Assembly (NCBI GenBank): GCA_030639705.1
Contig: DAOWKX010000140.1
Coordinates: 1-9,079, forward strand
Source: Candidatus Aminicenantota bacterium
GTDB taxonomy: Bacteria > Acidobacteriota > Aminicenantia > UBA2199
Reading direction: 5' to 3'
Length of the DNA: 9,079 nucleotides
The notes beneath the pieces are model-generated. The model did no database searches. It was not told the DNA's origin and saw only the letters and a list, made by a program, of their open reading frames with translations. Positions 1 through 6,907 of the stretch are shown in pieces (positions within the stretch are counted from its first letter, which is position 1; every line of letters begins with the position of its first letter). A program made the translations under genes and the position numbers.

Positions 1-52
1 AATTCACCATCAAATTTTTCGCAGGCTGTAGTCGCTATCCCTTTTCACTTTA

Positions 53-77
53 CCCAAAAACGTTTCTCGTTTTTGGG
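53..77. repeat. Perfect 10-bp hairpin in the intergenic repeat
   Basis: CCCAAAAACG at 53-62 is exactly complementary to CGTTTTTGGG at 68-77, with a 5-base loop (TTTCT). It is the strongest local structure in the first 250 bases and forms one arm of the larger nested repeat. Confidence 0.8.
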
Positions 78-86
78 AGCGTCTCA

Positions 87-116
87 TCCCATTTTCGATG
101 TTGGCGAGAAATGGGA
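87..116. repeat. Second hairpin in the intergenic repeat
   Basis: TCCCATTTTCG at 87-97 pairs with CGAGAAATGGGA at 105-116 with one bulged base and a 7-base loop (ATGTTGG). A further GCG/CGC pair (79-81 with 119-121) can extend the stem. It is the second arm of the nested structure at 21-152. Confidence 0.7.
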
Positions 117-213
117 TTCGCAAGCCATTCAAAGGGAAGCCGACACGCCTGCTTGATCTTAATTTTGGGGAAATATCCAAATTTAGGTGCTGGATTTTGG
201 TAATATGAAGTGG

Positions 214-242
214 TTGTGCTTGAGAGATACTTATTCTATAAT
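214..242 (+). promoter_or_regulatory. Predicted sigma-70-type promoter of the TPR-CHAT gene
   Basis: A perfect TATAAT at 237-242 lies 17 bases after TTGTGC at 214-219. The -35 element matches the consensus only at TTG. Transcription would start near 249, only about 8 bases before the ATG at 257, leaving little room for a leader. AGAGAG at 249-254 is the only purine-rich stretch before the start codon. The -10 match is strong and the -35 is weak, so an activator or an alternative sigma factor may be involved. Confidence 0.5.
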
Positions 243-256
243 ATTATTAGAGAGTT

Positions 257-3118
257 ATGTATAATTCACGGTGTGTTTGGCTGTTGGTGATGATAATATT
301 TTTGCAGTTCTGCACCCAGAAGCCGGTTGTATCCCCCCCCCAAACCGAATCCATACCCAATCCCTTTGATCAAACGGCCCAGAAATTGGCTCAGGAGTCC
401 CAGTTCAAGAGTTCGAATTTTTATTTCAAAAAAGCCATGGAGATTTATAAAACCTCAGGGCACTGGGACAAGGTCATCCGGTGTCATATTCACATGGGAT
501 CCAATTTTCAGGAGATGGGGGATCATCAGAAAGCAATGGAATATTTTGATAAATCCCTGAACCTGGTATTAAAACATTCTGGCTATGAGTATGCTGATCT
601 TGCCAATCAGTATAAAAAGCTTGCCTTTATTTATTTTTCAAAAAAAGAGTATAATCAATCCCTGCGGTTGTACCAGAAGGCATTAACCCTTCAATTGCAG
701 GTATTCAACGAAAACCATCTTCAGATTGCTAAAAGTTTTAACAGCATTGCCCTGGTTTACTGGAACATGGGCAATACCCAAAAGGCCACTGAGTTTTACA
801 ATAAATCCCTCTCTATAAAATTAAGGGGGTTTAGTTATTTACAGCTGGATTTTGCTAAAAAATATGCTTTTATTGATGGCGGAATAACAAAATTTTCCAG
901 TTTTCGTCAGATAAAAGACTATTTTAAAAAATCACTGCAAATATACCGCGAAACCTATGGGGGTATTCATCCCTTAATGGCATCTCTTTATGAGAAAATC
1001 GGAATTCTTTATGGCTTTGAAGGTTCGTTTGATCGTGCCATGCATTATTTTAGAAAATCTCTAAACATCAGAATTGAATCATTTGGAGATGAGAGCCCGG
1101 CTACAGCCAGCAGTTATCATAATATCGGTATTTGTCTTAGATTGAAAAAAGATTACCTGGAAGCTATACGATTCCTGGAATTATCCCTTCAAATCAAAAA
1201 GAATAGTTATGGAGAGAGCCATCCCTCAACTGCTGATAGTTATTATCAACTGGGTAAGGTCCATTTTTATCTAAACCAATTCGACCGTTCGCTTCACTTT
1301 TATCAGAGGTCTCTGATTGCCATGGTCCCCCAGTTTTCTGATACCCGGATTCATTCCAATCCAACTCTGAAAAATATTTATGTAAAAAGTGAGTTACTGA
1401 AAGTATTGGCTGATAAAGCTGAGGCGCTGCGAATGAATTATCAGTTCAATCCCCAAAAAATCGATCTCCTTAAACTCTCTGTTGATACCTACCATCTTAT
1501 TGCCAACCTGATCGATGAGATCAGACGGGAATTCAGGTCGGAAGATTATAAACTGCTATTTGGGGAACAGTCACATGATATTTATGAAAGCGCCATTCAG
1601 GCAGCCGGCTCCCTTTATGAAATGAGTGGTGAATCCAGGTATAAAGCAGAGGCTTTTCGATTTTCTGAAAAAAGCAAAGCGGCTCTTCTATATGAGTCTA
1701 TTATCGAATCCAAAGCAAAGAAATTTTCCGGTATCCCCAAAGAATTATTGGATAAAGAGAGAGGATTGAAAAAAGAGCTGGCCTATTTTTGTACTTATCT
1801 GGAAAAATATTATCAGAACAGATTGATAGAAAAAAAACAAAACCTTGACGAATTGGAATATCAATATTTTGAAAAAAAGAATGAATGTCAACAATTAATT
1901 ACATTTTTTGAAAAGAAGTATCCGAAATATTACAATTTAAAATACCAGTATGATCCGGTTTCAATTCCAGAGTTGCAAAAACAACTGGACCATAATACAG
2001 TTATGGTTGAATATTTTGTGGGCCGGGATATGATCACCACCTTTGTATTAACCAGAAACAAATTTCACATGGCCCACCACTATGCTGGTTCTGAAATCCA
2101 GCAAGTGGTCAATTCATATTACCGTTCGATTAAAAAAATTGAGGAAAAGACCTTTGTTTATTTGAGCCAGAGGCTGTACAGAATTTTGATTGAACCTATT
2201 TATGATTGGATAAAAGACAAGCCTAAGTTAATTATAATACCCCATGGCTATCTGTATTATATTCCCTTTGAATCCCTGGTCTCAGGAAAAAGCAGAGAAG
2301 GAGATTTTTTAAATATTGATTATTTGATCAGACACCATGCTATATCCTATCACTATTCTGCGAGTCTGTGGGAATCCAGGGATTTAAAATATCCTGAACA
2401 GCGAGAAAAATGTTTTATTGGATTTGCCCCGGTATTCAGTGAAAAAGAAAAAAAGGGCTATGTTGTTTCCAGTGACCAGTTTAAACCAGAACATCTGGAT
2501 TATCTGTCTAATTTCCGGGCATATGGCTTTGGCGGGAAACAATTCCCGCAGCTCCTGGCCTCAGAGCGGGAATTGTTATCCATCATCGATTTGTTCAGAA
2601 GATATGATAAAAAGGCTGTGGGATATTTTCATCAGCAGGCAAAGGAGAGCCATTTCAAGTCAACAGGGGTGAAAGATTATCGGTTCATTCATATTGCCAC
2701 CCACAGTCTGAATGATAAGAAAAATCCGAAACTTTCGGGACTCCTTTTTTCACCGGAAAAAGAGCCTTCAGACAGAGAAGACGGGATTTTGTTTTCGGAG
2801 GAGACATTTAACCTGGATTTGAATGCGGAACTGATGGTTTTGAGCAGTTGTGAGAGTGGGATCGGTAAACTCGTTAAAGGTGAGGGTATGATTGCTCTGA
2901 ATAGAGGCTTTTTTTATTCAGGAGCAAAGAATATTATTTTTTCTCTCTGGAAAGTAGAAGATAAGGCCACCTGCAGATTAATGATTGAATTGTACCGGAA
3001 TATTTTGAAAAATATGCCTCTTCCCGTGGCCCTTCAAAAAGCAAAATTGACATTAATCCGGGATCGGTTTACTGCTTTTCCAAAATACTGGAGTAGTTTT
3101 ATTCTTATTGGGGAGTAA
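257..3118 (+). CDS. TPR-repeat lipoprotein with C-terminal CHAT (caspase-like) protease domain
   Basis: The 953-residue protein starts with a short hydrophobic signal segment ending in the lipobox-like LQFC, with Cys19 as the likely lipid-attachment site; an in-frame stop directly upstream (248-250) fixes ATG 257 as the first start. Residues about 70-360 are TPR repeats of about 42 residues (kinesin-light-chain style, with recurring yG..HP and KSL.I motifs); residues 191-235 form a degenerate unit. Residues about 480-560 are charged and probably helical or coiled. The CHAT domain spans about 570-953 and has the expected catalytic pair: His816 in HIATH and Cys865 in SSCESG, followed by GEGMIALNRGF and the closing PKYWSSFIL. 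CHAT domains belong to the caspase/separase clan and are usually proteases controlled by an attached sensor, here the TPR array. A lipid anchor would place it in the cell envelope. The gene converges on an anti-sigma/sigma pair, which suggests, without proving, that the anti-sigma factor is its substrate. A C9 run at 333-341 is a possible slippage site. Confidence 0.93.
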   Translation: MYNSRCVWLLVMIIFLQFCTQKPVVSPPQTESIPNPFDQTAQKLAQESQFKSSNFYFKKAMEIYKTSGHWDKVIRCHIHMGSNFQEMGDHQKAMEYFDKSLNLVLKHSGYEYADLANQYKKLAFIYFSKKEYNQSLRLYQKALTLQLQVFNENHLQIAKSFNSIALVYWNMGNTQKATEFYNKSLSIKLRGFSYLQLDFAKKYAFIDGGITKFSSFRQIKDYFKKSLQIYRETYGGIHPLMASLYEKIGILYGFEGSFDRAMHYFRKSLNIRIESFGDESPATASSYHNIGICLRLKKDYLEAIRFLELSLQIKKNSYGESHPSTADSYYQLGKVHFYLNQFDRSLHFYQRSLIAMVPQFSDTRIHSNPTLKNIYVKSELLKVLADKAEALRMNYQFNPQKIDLLKLSVDTYHLIANLIDEIRREFRSEDYKLLFGEQSHDIYESAIQAAGSLYEMSGESRYKAEAFRFSEKSKAALLYESIIESKAKKFSGIPKELLDKERGLKKELAYFCTYLEKYYQNRLIEKKQNLDELEYQYFEKKNECQQLITFFEKKYPKYYNLKYQYDPVSIPELQKQLDHNTVMVEYFVGRDMITTFVLTRNKFHMAHHYAGSEIQQVVNSYYRSIKKIEEKTFVYLSQRLYRILIEPIYDWIKDKPKLIIIPHGYLYYIPFESLVSGKSREGDFLNIDYLIRHHAISYHYSASLWESRDLKYPEQREKCFIGFAPVFSEKEKKGYVVSSDQFKPEHLDYLSNFRAYGFGGKQFPQLLASERELLSIIDLFRRYDKKAVGYFHQQAKESHFKSTGVKDYRFIHIATHSLNDKKNPKLSGLLFSPEKEPSDREDGILFSEETFNLDLNAELMVLSSCESGIGKLVKGEGMIALNRGFFYSGAKNIIFSLWKVEDKATCRLMIELYRNILKNMPLPVALQKAKLTLIRDRFTAFPKYWSSFILIGE
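333..341 (+). repeat. C9 homopolymer inside the CHAT gene, possible phase-variation tract
   Basis: Nine consecutive C bases lie at codons 26-29, just after the lipobox Cys19. A change of one or two bases would shift the frame before the TPR and CHAT domains and switch the protein off. Long C tracts are unusual in DNA this AT-rich and are classic slipped-strand sites, but they are also common assembly errors. Confidence 0.6.
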
Positions 3119-3123
3119 TCCTA

Positions 3124-3936
3124 TTATTTTATGAAAAATTTCCCCACATACAACAAATCGGTGTGACTTTCCAGTTTCCAGTAATATACCCCCGGTGAGA
3201 GTTTTTCTTTTAAAACAAATTCACTTTGATTCAGGGTATATTGGTATATTATATCATTTTTATTATTAAGGATTTTCAATTGGATAGAACTGGGGGAAAA
3301 CGATTCCCAGGCAAATAATATTTTCCCTCTGAATGTGGCTTTGTTAACCGGTGAATTGACTTTTATGGTTTCGTTACGGAACTGGCTGTTTACCATGAAC
3401 TCAAGATTGGGATTGATTTTAAAATTTGGTTTTTGGGTATTTTGAATTTTTTTTAAGGCCGAGTCATTTTTTGAGCCTTTCTGACTGATGGATTTGATTT
3501 CAGATTGAAATTCGGGCTCATTCTGTTCTTCCTGAGTTGCCGGTTTAGATGATGATGTGGACAGGGCAAGGGATTTTTCTGTTTTTTGAAAGAAATGGGG
3601 ATGAACCACTGAGAAATAAAAAGTAAGTAGCAATGCCAGCATAAAAAAAGATGCTGCAATACGGGAAATAAGCCTATATGGAGGCTGGCGGATTATTTTT
3701 TTATCTTCGGGTGGTATTATGGTTTTCAAAGGGGTCAGTCTTTTTGTTGAACCGGTGTTTTTTAAGGTCAGAAAAACATCCAGTATCTCATCTTTACACG
3801 AAGGGCAGTTTTCAACCTGGGTCAATACCATATCGGATAAACCTGAAATATCATCCTTTAATAAAGCGTCAACGTACAGCGCGACATCCTGATCATTCAG
3901 ATGCTTTTTCAAGGCATTTCTTTTTTTAAATTTCAT
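3124..3936 (-). CDS. Membrane-spanning anti-sigma factor, zinc-finger (zf-HC2)-like, with extracytoplasmic beta domain
   Basis: The 270-residue protein has an N-terminal anti-sigma-like region (about 10-58) with HLNDQDVALYVDALL and a CPSC pair at Cys44 and Cys47. The usual His of the HxxxCxxC motif is Gln40 here, so zinc binding is doubtful. One transmembrane helix lies at about 89-111. Residues 118-190 are a polar Ser/Lys/Glu/Gln-rich linker, and about 193-270 is a small beta-rich domain (an Ig/Fn3-like fold by appearance, with LSPGVYYWKLES). The expected topology puts the sigma-binding end in the cytoplasm and the linker and beta domain outside. The gene starts inside the last codons of the upstream sigma gene (11-base overlap, ATG 3936-3934, GAGAG upstream), a typical arrangement for a sigma factor and its inhibitor with coupled translation. 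The exposed linker is a plausible cleavage site for the neighbouring CHAT protein. The family call is fairly secure; the substrate idea is inference. Confidence 0.8.
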   Translation of the reverse strand: MKFKKRNALKKHLNDQDVALYVDALLKDDISGLSDMVLTQVENCPSCKDEILDVFLTLKNTGSTKRLTPLKTIIPPEDKKIIRQPPYRLISRIAASFFMLALLLTFYFSVVHPHFFQKTEKSLALSTSSSKPATQEEQNEPEFQSEIKSISQKGSKNDSALKKIQNTQKPNFKINPNLEFMVNSQFRNETIKVNSPVNKATFRGKILFAWESFSPSSIQLKILNNKNDIIYQYTLNQSEFVLKEKLSPGVYYWKLESHTDLLYVGKFFIK

Positions 3937-4921
3937 TTTTGGCTCTCTTTAATGGTTGTTTTTGATAGTATAAAGTAATCAGATCCGAAATGTTGTTAAA
4001 GTCGTAAACATCATAATCATGGGTTCGATTAAGATGAGTGATTATTTCATCAATTTTAACCGCAATCCATTTTCGAATGGTATCACTCTTATTTTTTTTA
4101 TTTTCATAGCGGTTATAAATTGGATTAATGATCTCAAATACCTTTTTATCTTTTATGAATTTGAAATCCCTGGTTAGAGTAGATTCATCCTGCGGGGTAT
4201 ACCCGGGAAAACATTGTCGCACATCCTCTTCGCCAACCGGAATGCGAAACTTGATTTTCAGGCTGAGTTCGATTTTGAGGCGAGATTTGTGGTACATTTT
4301 CAGGATATAATGCAGTTTGGTTAGTTCTTCTTCTATGAAAAATTGAGCTTTGCTGGGTTCAAAGTCATTTGTTGCTGGCGACTGGTTGGTCTCTGTTAAT
4401 TCGACTGTTTTTAACATTCGATTTTTTCCCTCACGAATGATATCTATATGTATATTACGGACGGTGACCATCAAATAGGATGTAAAAGATGGAATTTTTT
4501 TAAAATTAAAATCATACCGGTTTTGAATTTTTGAAATTTTATCTGCTAACAATCGGGTGATGATTTCTTGAAGAATGTCCTCTTTTACTTCAGGTTTTTG
4601 ATGTTTGGAACCGATATATTTAGATATCAGATAGCGATAAATTAAAATGAGGCTGTGGGGGTGATTTTTCAGGAGGTTCTTCAGATTAAGAATATCACGG
4701 ACCATTTCTTTCAGTATTTTCGGATCGGTTGTTTTCTGGAAGCGCTCCCATCGATCACTTTTTGATCTGATGATAACTATAAACTGGTCATAGAGAATCT
4801 TGGGTAAATCCGGAAACAGGGTCCGGGGATATTTTTCAGCAGGATATAGCTGGTTGCCAATAAAATTCAAGAGGATTTCTTGATTTTGAGCGGAATGATG
4901 ATGTTTAATTCCAGGACCCAT
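3926..4921 (-). CDS. Divergent sigma-70-family (ECF-like) sigma factor
   Basis: The 331-residue protein has a recognisable sigma region 2 at about 88-168: EDILQEIITRLL, the SFTSYLMVTVRN segment, and IHIDIIREGKNR resemble the core-binding and -10-recognition helices of ECF sigma factors. It differs from ordinary ECF proteins (usually about 160-200 residues) in having an N-terminal extension of about 85 residues and a C-terminal part (190-331) in which I cannot see a canonical region 4 helix-turn-helix. It probably directs RNA polymerase to a small regulon under control of the overlapping anti-sigma factor. The gene has only a weak ribosome site (AAGG right next to the ATG). It lies 81 bases after the sulfatase gene and may share its transcript or use its own promoter at 4934-4962. 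A phage or plasmid regulator is a less likely alternative. Confidence 0.75.
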   Translation of the reverse strand: MGPGIKHHHSAQNQEILLNFIGNQLYPAEKYPRTLFPDLPKILYDQFIVIIRSKSDRWERFQKTTDPKILKEMVRDILNLKNLLKNHPHSLILIYRYLISKYIGSKHQKPEVKEDILQEIITRLLADKISKIQNRYDFNFKKIPSFTSYLMVTVRNIHIDIIREGKNRMLKTVELTETNQSPATNDFEPSKAQFFIEEELTKLHYILKMYHKSRLKIELSLKIKFRIPVGEEDVRQCFPGYTPQDESTLTRDFKFIKDKKVFEIINPIYNRYENKKNKSDTIRKWIAVKIDEIITHLNRTHDYDVYDFNNISDLITLYYQKQPLKRAKNEI

Positions 4922-4933
4922 GCCTTTTTAATT

Positions 4934-4962
4934 TATATAACATACCCCGGAGTTCTTTGCAA
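4934..4962 (-). promoter_or_regulatory. Possible promoter of the sigma/anti-sigma pair
   Basis: Read on the minus strand, TTGCAA (4962-4957) is followed after 17 bases by TATATA (4939-4934). Each element matches the consensus at 4 of 6 positions. The predicted transcription start near 4927 is about 6 bases from the ATG at 4921, so the mRNA would be nearly leaderless. The region is AT-rich, so a chance match is possible. Confidence 0.35.
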
Positions 4963-5002
4963 TGTTTTAAAGGAAATTTAAGTACCCAATTTCTTTGAAC
5001 GA

Positions 5003-6577
5003 TTAATTAATATAACCCAAACGTTTGAGTTTTTCGATCTTCTGACGATCGATGTTTCTGTTGGTAGATTTTGAGAGCAGAATTCTTTTTTTTTGTTCCA
5101 GGGACTCCTTTATAAAAAAGGAGAAAAATTGCTTTGTTTTTTTACTGAAGTTCTCTTTTTCTATCTGGTGATTTGCTGAAAATGAATTGCTCAACTCCAG
5201 ATTGTACAATTCGCTGGATTGTTCGGTATTGATCCAGTTGAAAATGCCCTGAAAGGGCCATTTGATGAGTGAGATTTTATTGGATTTACCCGGGGTATGA
5301 TAGGTGAATGAATAAATGGGTTTGGCGGGCGAATTTTTATTTTGAAGTAAATTCAGGAATGAATGTCTGAAGCTTGTTCCTTTCAGTTTTAATAATTCCA
5401 GTATGGTTGAAGAAAGTCCGGCCATTGATACGGGCGTATCAATGATCTGTCGGTTTTTTCCTGGAATATAAATCATTAATGGGACTCTGATGAATTGTTG
5501 GTTGACATATTCAACATGACCGAGATAATTGTTGCGTTCACCCAGGCCTTCTCCGTGGTCAGAGAAGATAACGATGATGGTTTTTTTCATGAGTCCCTGA
5601 TTTTTGATGTGCTGGAGGAAATGACCCAGGTGTTCGTCCAGGTATTCCACCTCTTTTTGATACATCCGTGCAGCGCTCTTTATTTTTAATTTGGGTAAAA
5701 TTTGAAGGTGAATGTCTTTTTTCTGTTTGCATTCCAGGTTCATCCATGCGCTATTCCCTTTCATAAAATAGCAGCCTGAAAAAATATCTTTTCTGAATTC
5801 GATGTTTTTGGATTTTTCCGTGATCGGAGAACCGCGGGTTAATTCGATTATACCCATTCCTTTAAAATCAGAAGCACTGGTTTCCATTTCAAACCTGAAT
5901 TGATGTTTACCGGGATTCAATGTTTGTCTGGGCAAAATCATCCCCTTATATGGATTTAATTGACCCATTTTTTTACCGTTTAAATATACATTGAAAATGC
6001 CTTTCACAGTGGGTGGGCCATAGGGATAATGGGGATCGGAAAAATGGACAAACATAAAGAATTTTCGTTTTTTTATTTTTTCCAATTTCATCCGGGCATG
6101 ATGGGAGATCTTATCTGCTGTCAGGAATAAATGATTGATTTCCTGGGAGCAGAGCTGACGGTTGAATTCATCAAATCCTTTCCAGAAACCCGGCTCGATA
6201 AGAGACATCAAAGATATTATGCCATAGGTATAATATCGCTGCTTTTTTAACACCTCCTGAATCATTGGATATTTACCATTGTACCGGGAGTGGTTGTGCA
6301 TGACTCCCAGTTGGTGGGGATAATGAGAAGTGAAAATGGACAGATGGGAAGGAAGTGTTTCGGGAATGGTGACAAACGCCTTGTCAAAGATGATGGCATT
6401 ATTTGAGAAATTTTTTAAGGCCGGTGTTCTGGCCCTGGCTCCGTTACCGGTATCCACATAGTCAAAGCGGGCTGTGTCCAGGCTGATAAAAATAAGGTTA
6501 AGCCCTTCTGTTTTTGTTTGAGTATGACAATAATTGAATGTCATTATCAACAATAACAGGGGAATGATTTTTTTCAA
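5003..6577 (-). CDS. Sulfatase/alkaline-phosphatase-superfamily lipoprotein with inserted beta domain
   Basis: The 524-residue protein begins at a TTG codon (6577-6575), supported by GAGAGG 6 bases upstream and by the signal segment MKKIIPLLLLIMTFNYC, which a start at Met12 would destroy. Cys17 is a possible lipidation site, although FNYC is a poor lipobox. Sulfatase-fold motifs follow in order: ISLDTARFD (Asp34), ETLPSHLSIFTSHYPHQLGV (72-91), FVHFSDPHYPYGPP (176-189), IFSDHGEGLGE (Asp340, His341), GHVEY (His354) and the usual C-terminal KLKRLGYI. In place of the CxPxR formylglycine motif there is Thr74-Leu-Pro-Ser-His78. It is therefore probably not a classical sulfatase; Thr is the nucleophile in phosphoethanolamine and lipoteichoic-acid transferases of this superfamily. 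Residues about 190-300 are an extra beta-rich segment (VYLNGKKMG, LNPGKHQFRFE) between the normal motifs. The likely role is hydrolysis or transfer of a sulfate or phosphate ester at the cell surface; the substrate is unknown. Confidence 0.85.
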   Translation of the reverse strand: MKKIIPLLLLIMTFNYCHTQTKTEGLNLIFISLDTARFDYVDTGNGARARTPALKNFSNNAIIFDKAFVTIPETLPSHLSIFTSHYPHQLGVMHNHSRYNGKYPMIQEVLKKQRYYTYGIISLMSLIEPGFWKGFDEFNRQLCSQEINHLFLTADKISHHARMKLEKIKKRKFFMFVHFSDPHYPYGPPTVKGIFNVYLNGKKMGQLNPYKGMILPRQTLNPGKHQFRFEMETSASDFKGMGIIELTRGSPITEKSKNIEFRKDIFSGCYFMKGNSAWMNLECKQKKDIHLQILPKLKIKSAARMYQKEVEYLDEHLGHFLQHIKNQGLMKKTIIVIFSDHGEGLGERNNYLGHVEYVNQQFIRVPLMIYIPGKNRQIIDTPVSMAGLSSTILELLKLKGTSFRHSFLNLLQNKNSPAKPIYSFTYHTPGKSNKISLIKWPFQGIFNWINTEQSSELYNLELSNSFSANHQIEKENFSKKTKQFFSFFIKESLEQKKRILLSKSTNRNIDRQKIEKLKRLGYIN

Positions 6578-6583
6578 TTATGG

Positions 6584-6589
6584 CCTCTC
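6584..6589 (-). promoter_or_regulatory. Ribosome-binding site that supports the TTG start of the sulfatase-family gene
   Basis: On the minus strand GAGAGG is followed by 6 bases (CCATAA) and then TTG. This spacing is normal and there is no nearby in-frame ATG that keeps the signal peptide, so TTG is the preferred start. Confidence 0.6.
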
Positions 6590-6628
6590 TGGTAAATCAT
6601 ATCATTTTCTGGTTTTAAATTGATGGGG

Positions 6629-6895
6629 TTATTCTTCTGTTTTTTCAACCACTATGGATAATTTTGCCACCAGTGCACCGATTGCCCCGACAGCGGCCAG
6701 AACCGGTGCCAGGGCAGCACCGACCAGACCCAGTATCAATGGAATTTCTATTAATGTTTTTCCATCTTCATTCTTAATAATAATTCTCCGGATATTTCCC
6801 TGGTGAATCAATTCCTGTATTTTGTTAATAATTTCGGCACCATCCAGTTTAAACTCTTCGCTTCTGCTCTTCTCATTCTTTTTTTTCCGGGGCAT
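6629..6895 (-). CDS. DUF4342-like small protein
   Basis: This 88-residue protein has a lysine/arginine-rich N-terminus (MPRKKKNEKSR), then an amphipathic helix (INKIQELIHQGN), a strand-like RRIIIKNEDGKTLIEIP, and a hydrophobic Gly/Ala-rich stretch (LILGLVGAALAPVLAAVGAIGALVAKL, about 51-77) ending in IVVEKTEE. The order Gly-Asn-x-Arg-Arg-Ile-x-Ile-Lys, then Leu-x-Glu-Ile-Pro, then the GlyAla-rich tail, matches what I know of DUF4342, a family with no established function. An ATG 21 bases further upstream (6916) is in frame, but the strong AGGAGGT at 6901-6907 lies between the two ATGs and is correctly spaced for 6895, so I use 6895. The gene lies 51 bases before the sulfatase-family gene on the same strand and may head a four-gene transcript. 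Membrane association is possible but the hydrophobic stretch may instead be buried. Confidence 0.75.
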   Translation of the reverse strand: MPRKKKNEKSRSEEFKLDGAEIINKIQELIHQGNIRRIIIKNEDGKTLIEIPLILGLVGAALAPVLAAVGAIGALVAKLSIVVEKTEE

Positions 6896-6900
6896 GGCGG

Positions 6901-6907
6901 ACCTCCT
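6901..6907 (-). promoter_or_regulatory. Strong Shine-Dalgarno site that sets the DUF4342 start
   Basis: Minus-strand AGGAGGT ends 5 bases before ATG 6895-6893. It is the best ribosome site in the window and rules against the longer reading from 6916, which would translate through it. Confidence 0.8.

Larger units (their letters stand above)
21..152. repeat. Nested imperfect inverted repeat with two internal hairpins
   Basis: The outer arms are GCAGGC at 21-26 and GCCTGC at 147-152. Inside them TCCCTTT (38-44) pairs with AAAGGGA (131-137), and the stretches between (27-37 and 138-146) pair in part. Within this stem lie two side-by-side hairpins, 53-77 and 87-116, so one strand could fold into a three-way junction or cloverleaf. 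There is no open frame of note and no T-run after either hairpin, so a simple Rho-independent terminator is unlikely. It resembles a dispersed intergenic palindromic element (REP/BIME or MITE type) or a structured RNA. Only one copy is visible here, so that identity is inferred. No integron attC core sites were seen. Confidence 0.65.

Noticed and set aside
53..77. Rho-independent terminator of a gene upstream of the window
   Set aside because: The hairpin is strong but is followed by GAGCGTC-type sequence and not by a run of T on either strand outside the stem.
21..152. Integron attC site
   Set aside because: Size and folding are in range, but the conserved RYYYAAC and GTTRRRY core sites are absent and no integrase or cassette gene is nearby.
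205..264. A 19-codon leader peptide overlapping the CHAT start
   Set aside because: It has no clear ribosome site, and the best promoter (TATAAT at 237-242) lies inside it, so it would not be on the transcript.
327..560. Open frame of 77 codons inside the CHAT gene
   Set aside because: It is in another frame of a well-supported gene and its protein resembles nothing; it matters only as the frame reached after slippage at the C9 tract.
257..4921. A type III-E CRISPR (Craspase) locus
   Set aside because: The TPR-CHAT plus sigma/anti-sigma content resembles it, but there is no Cas protein, no repeat array, and the CHAT protein carries a lipoprotein signal. The likeness is of logic only.
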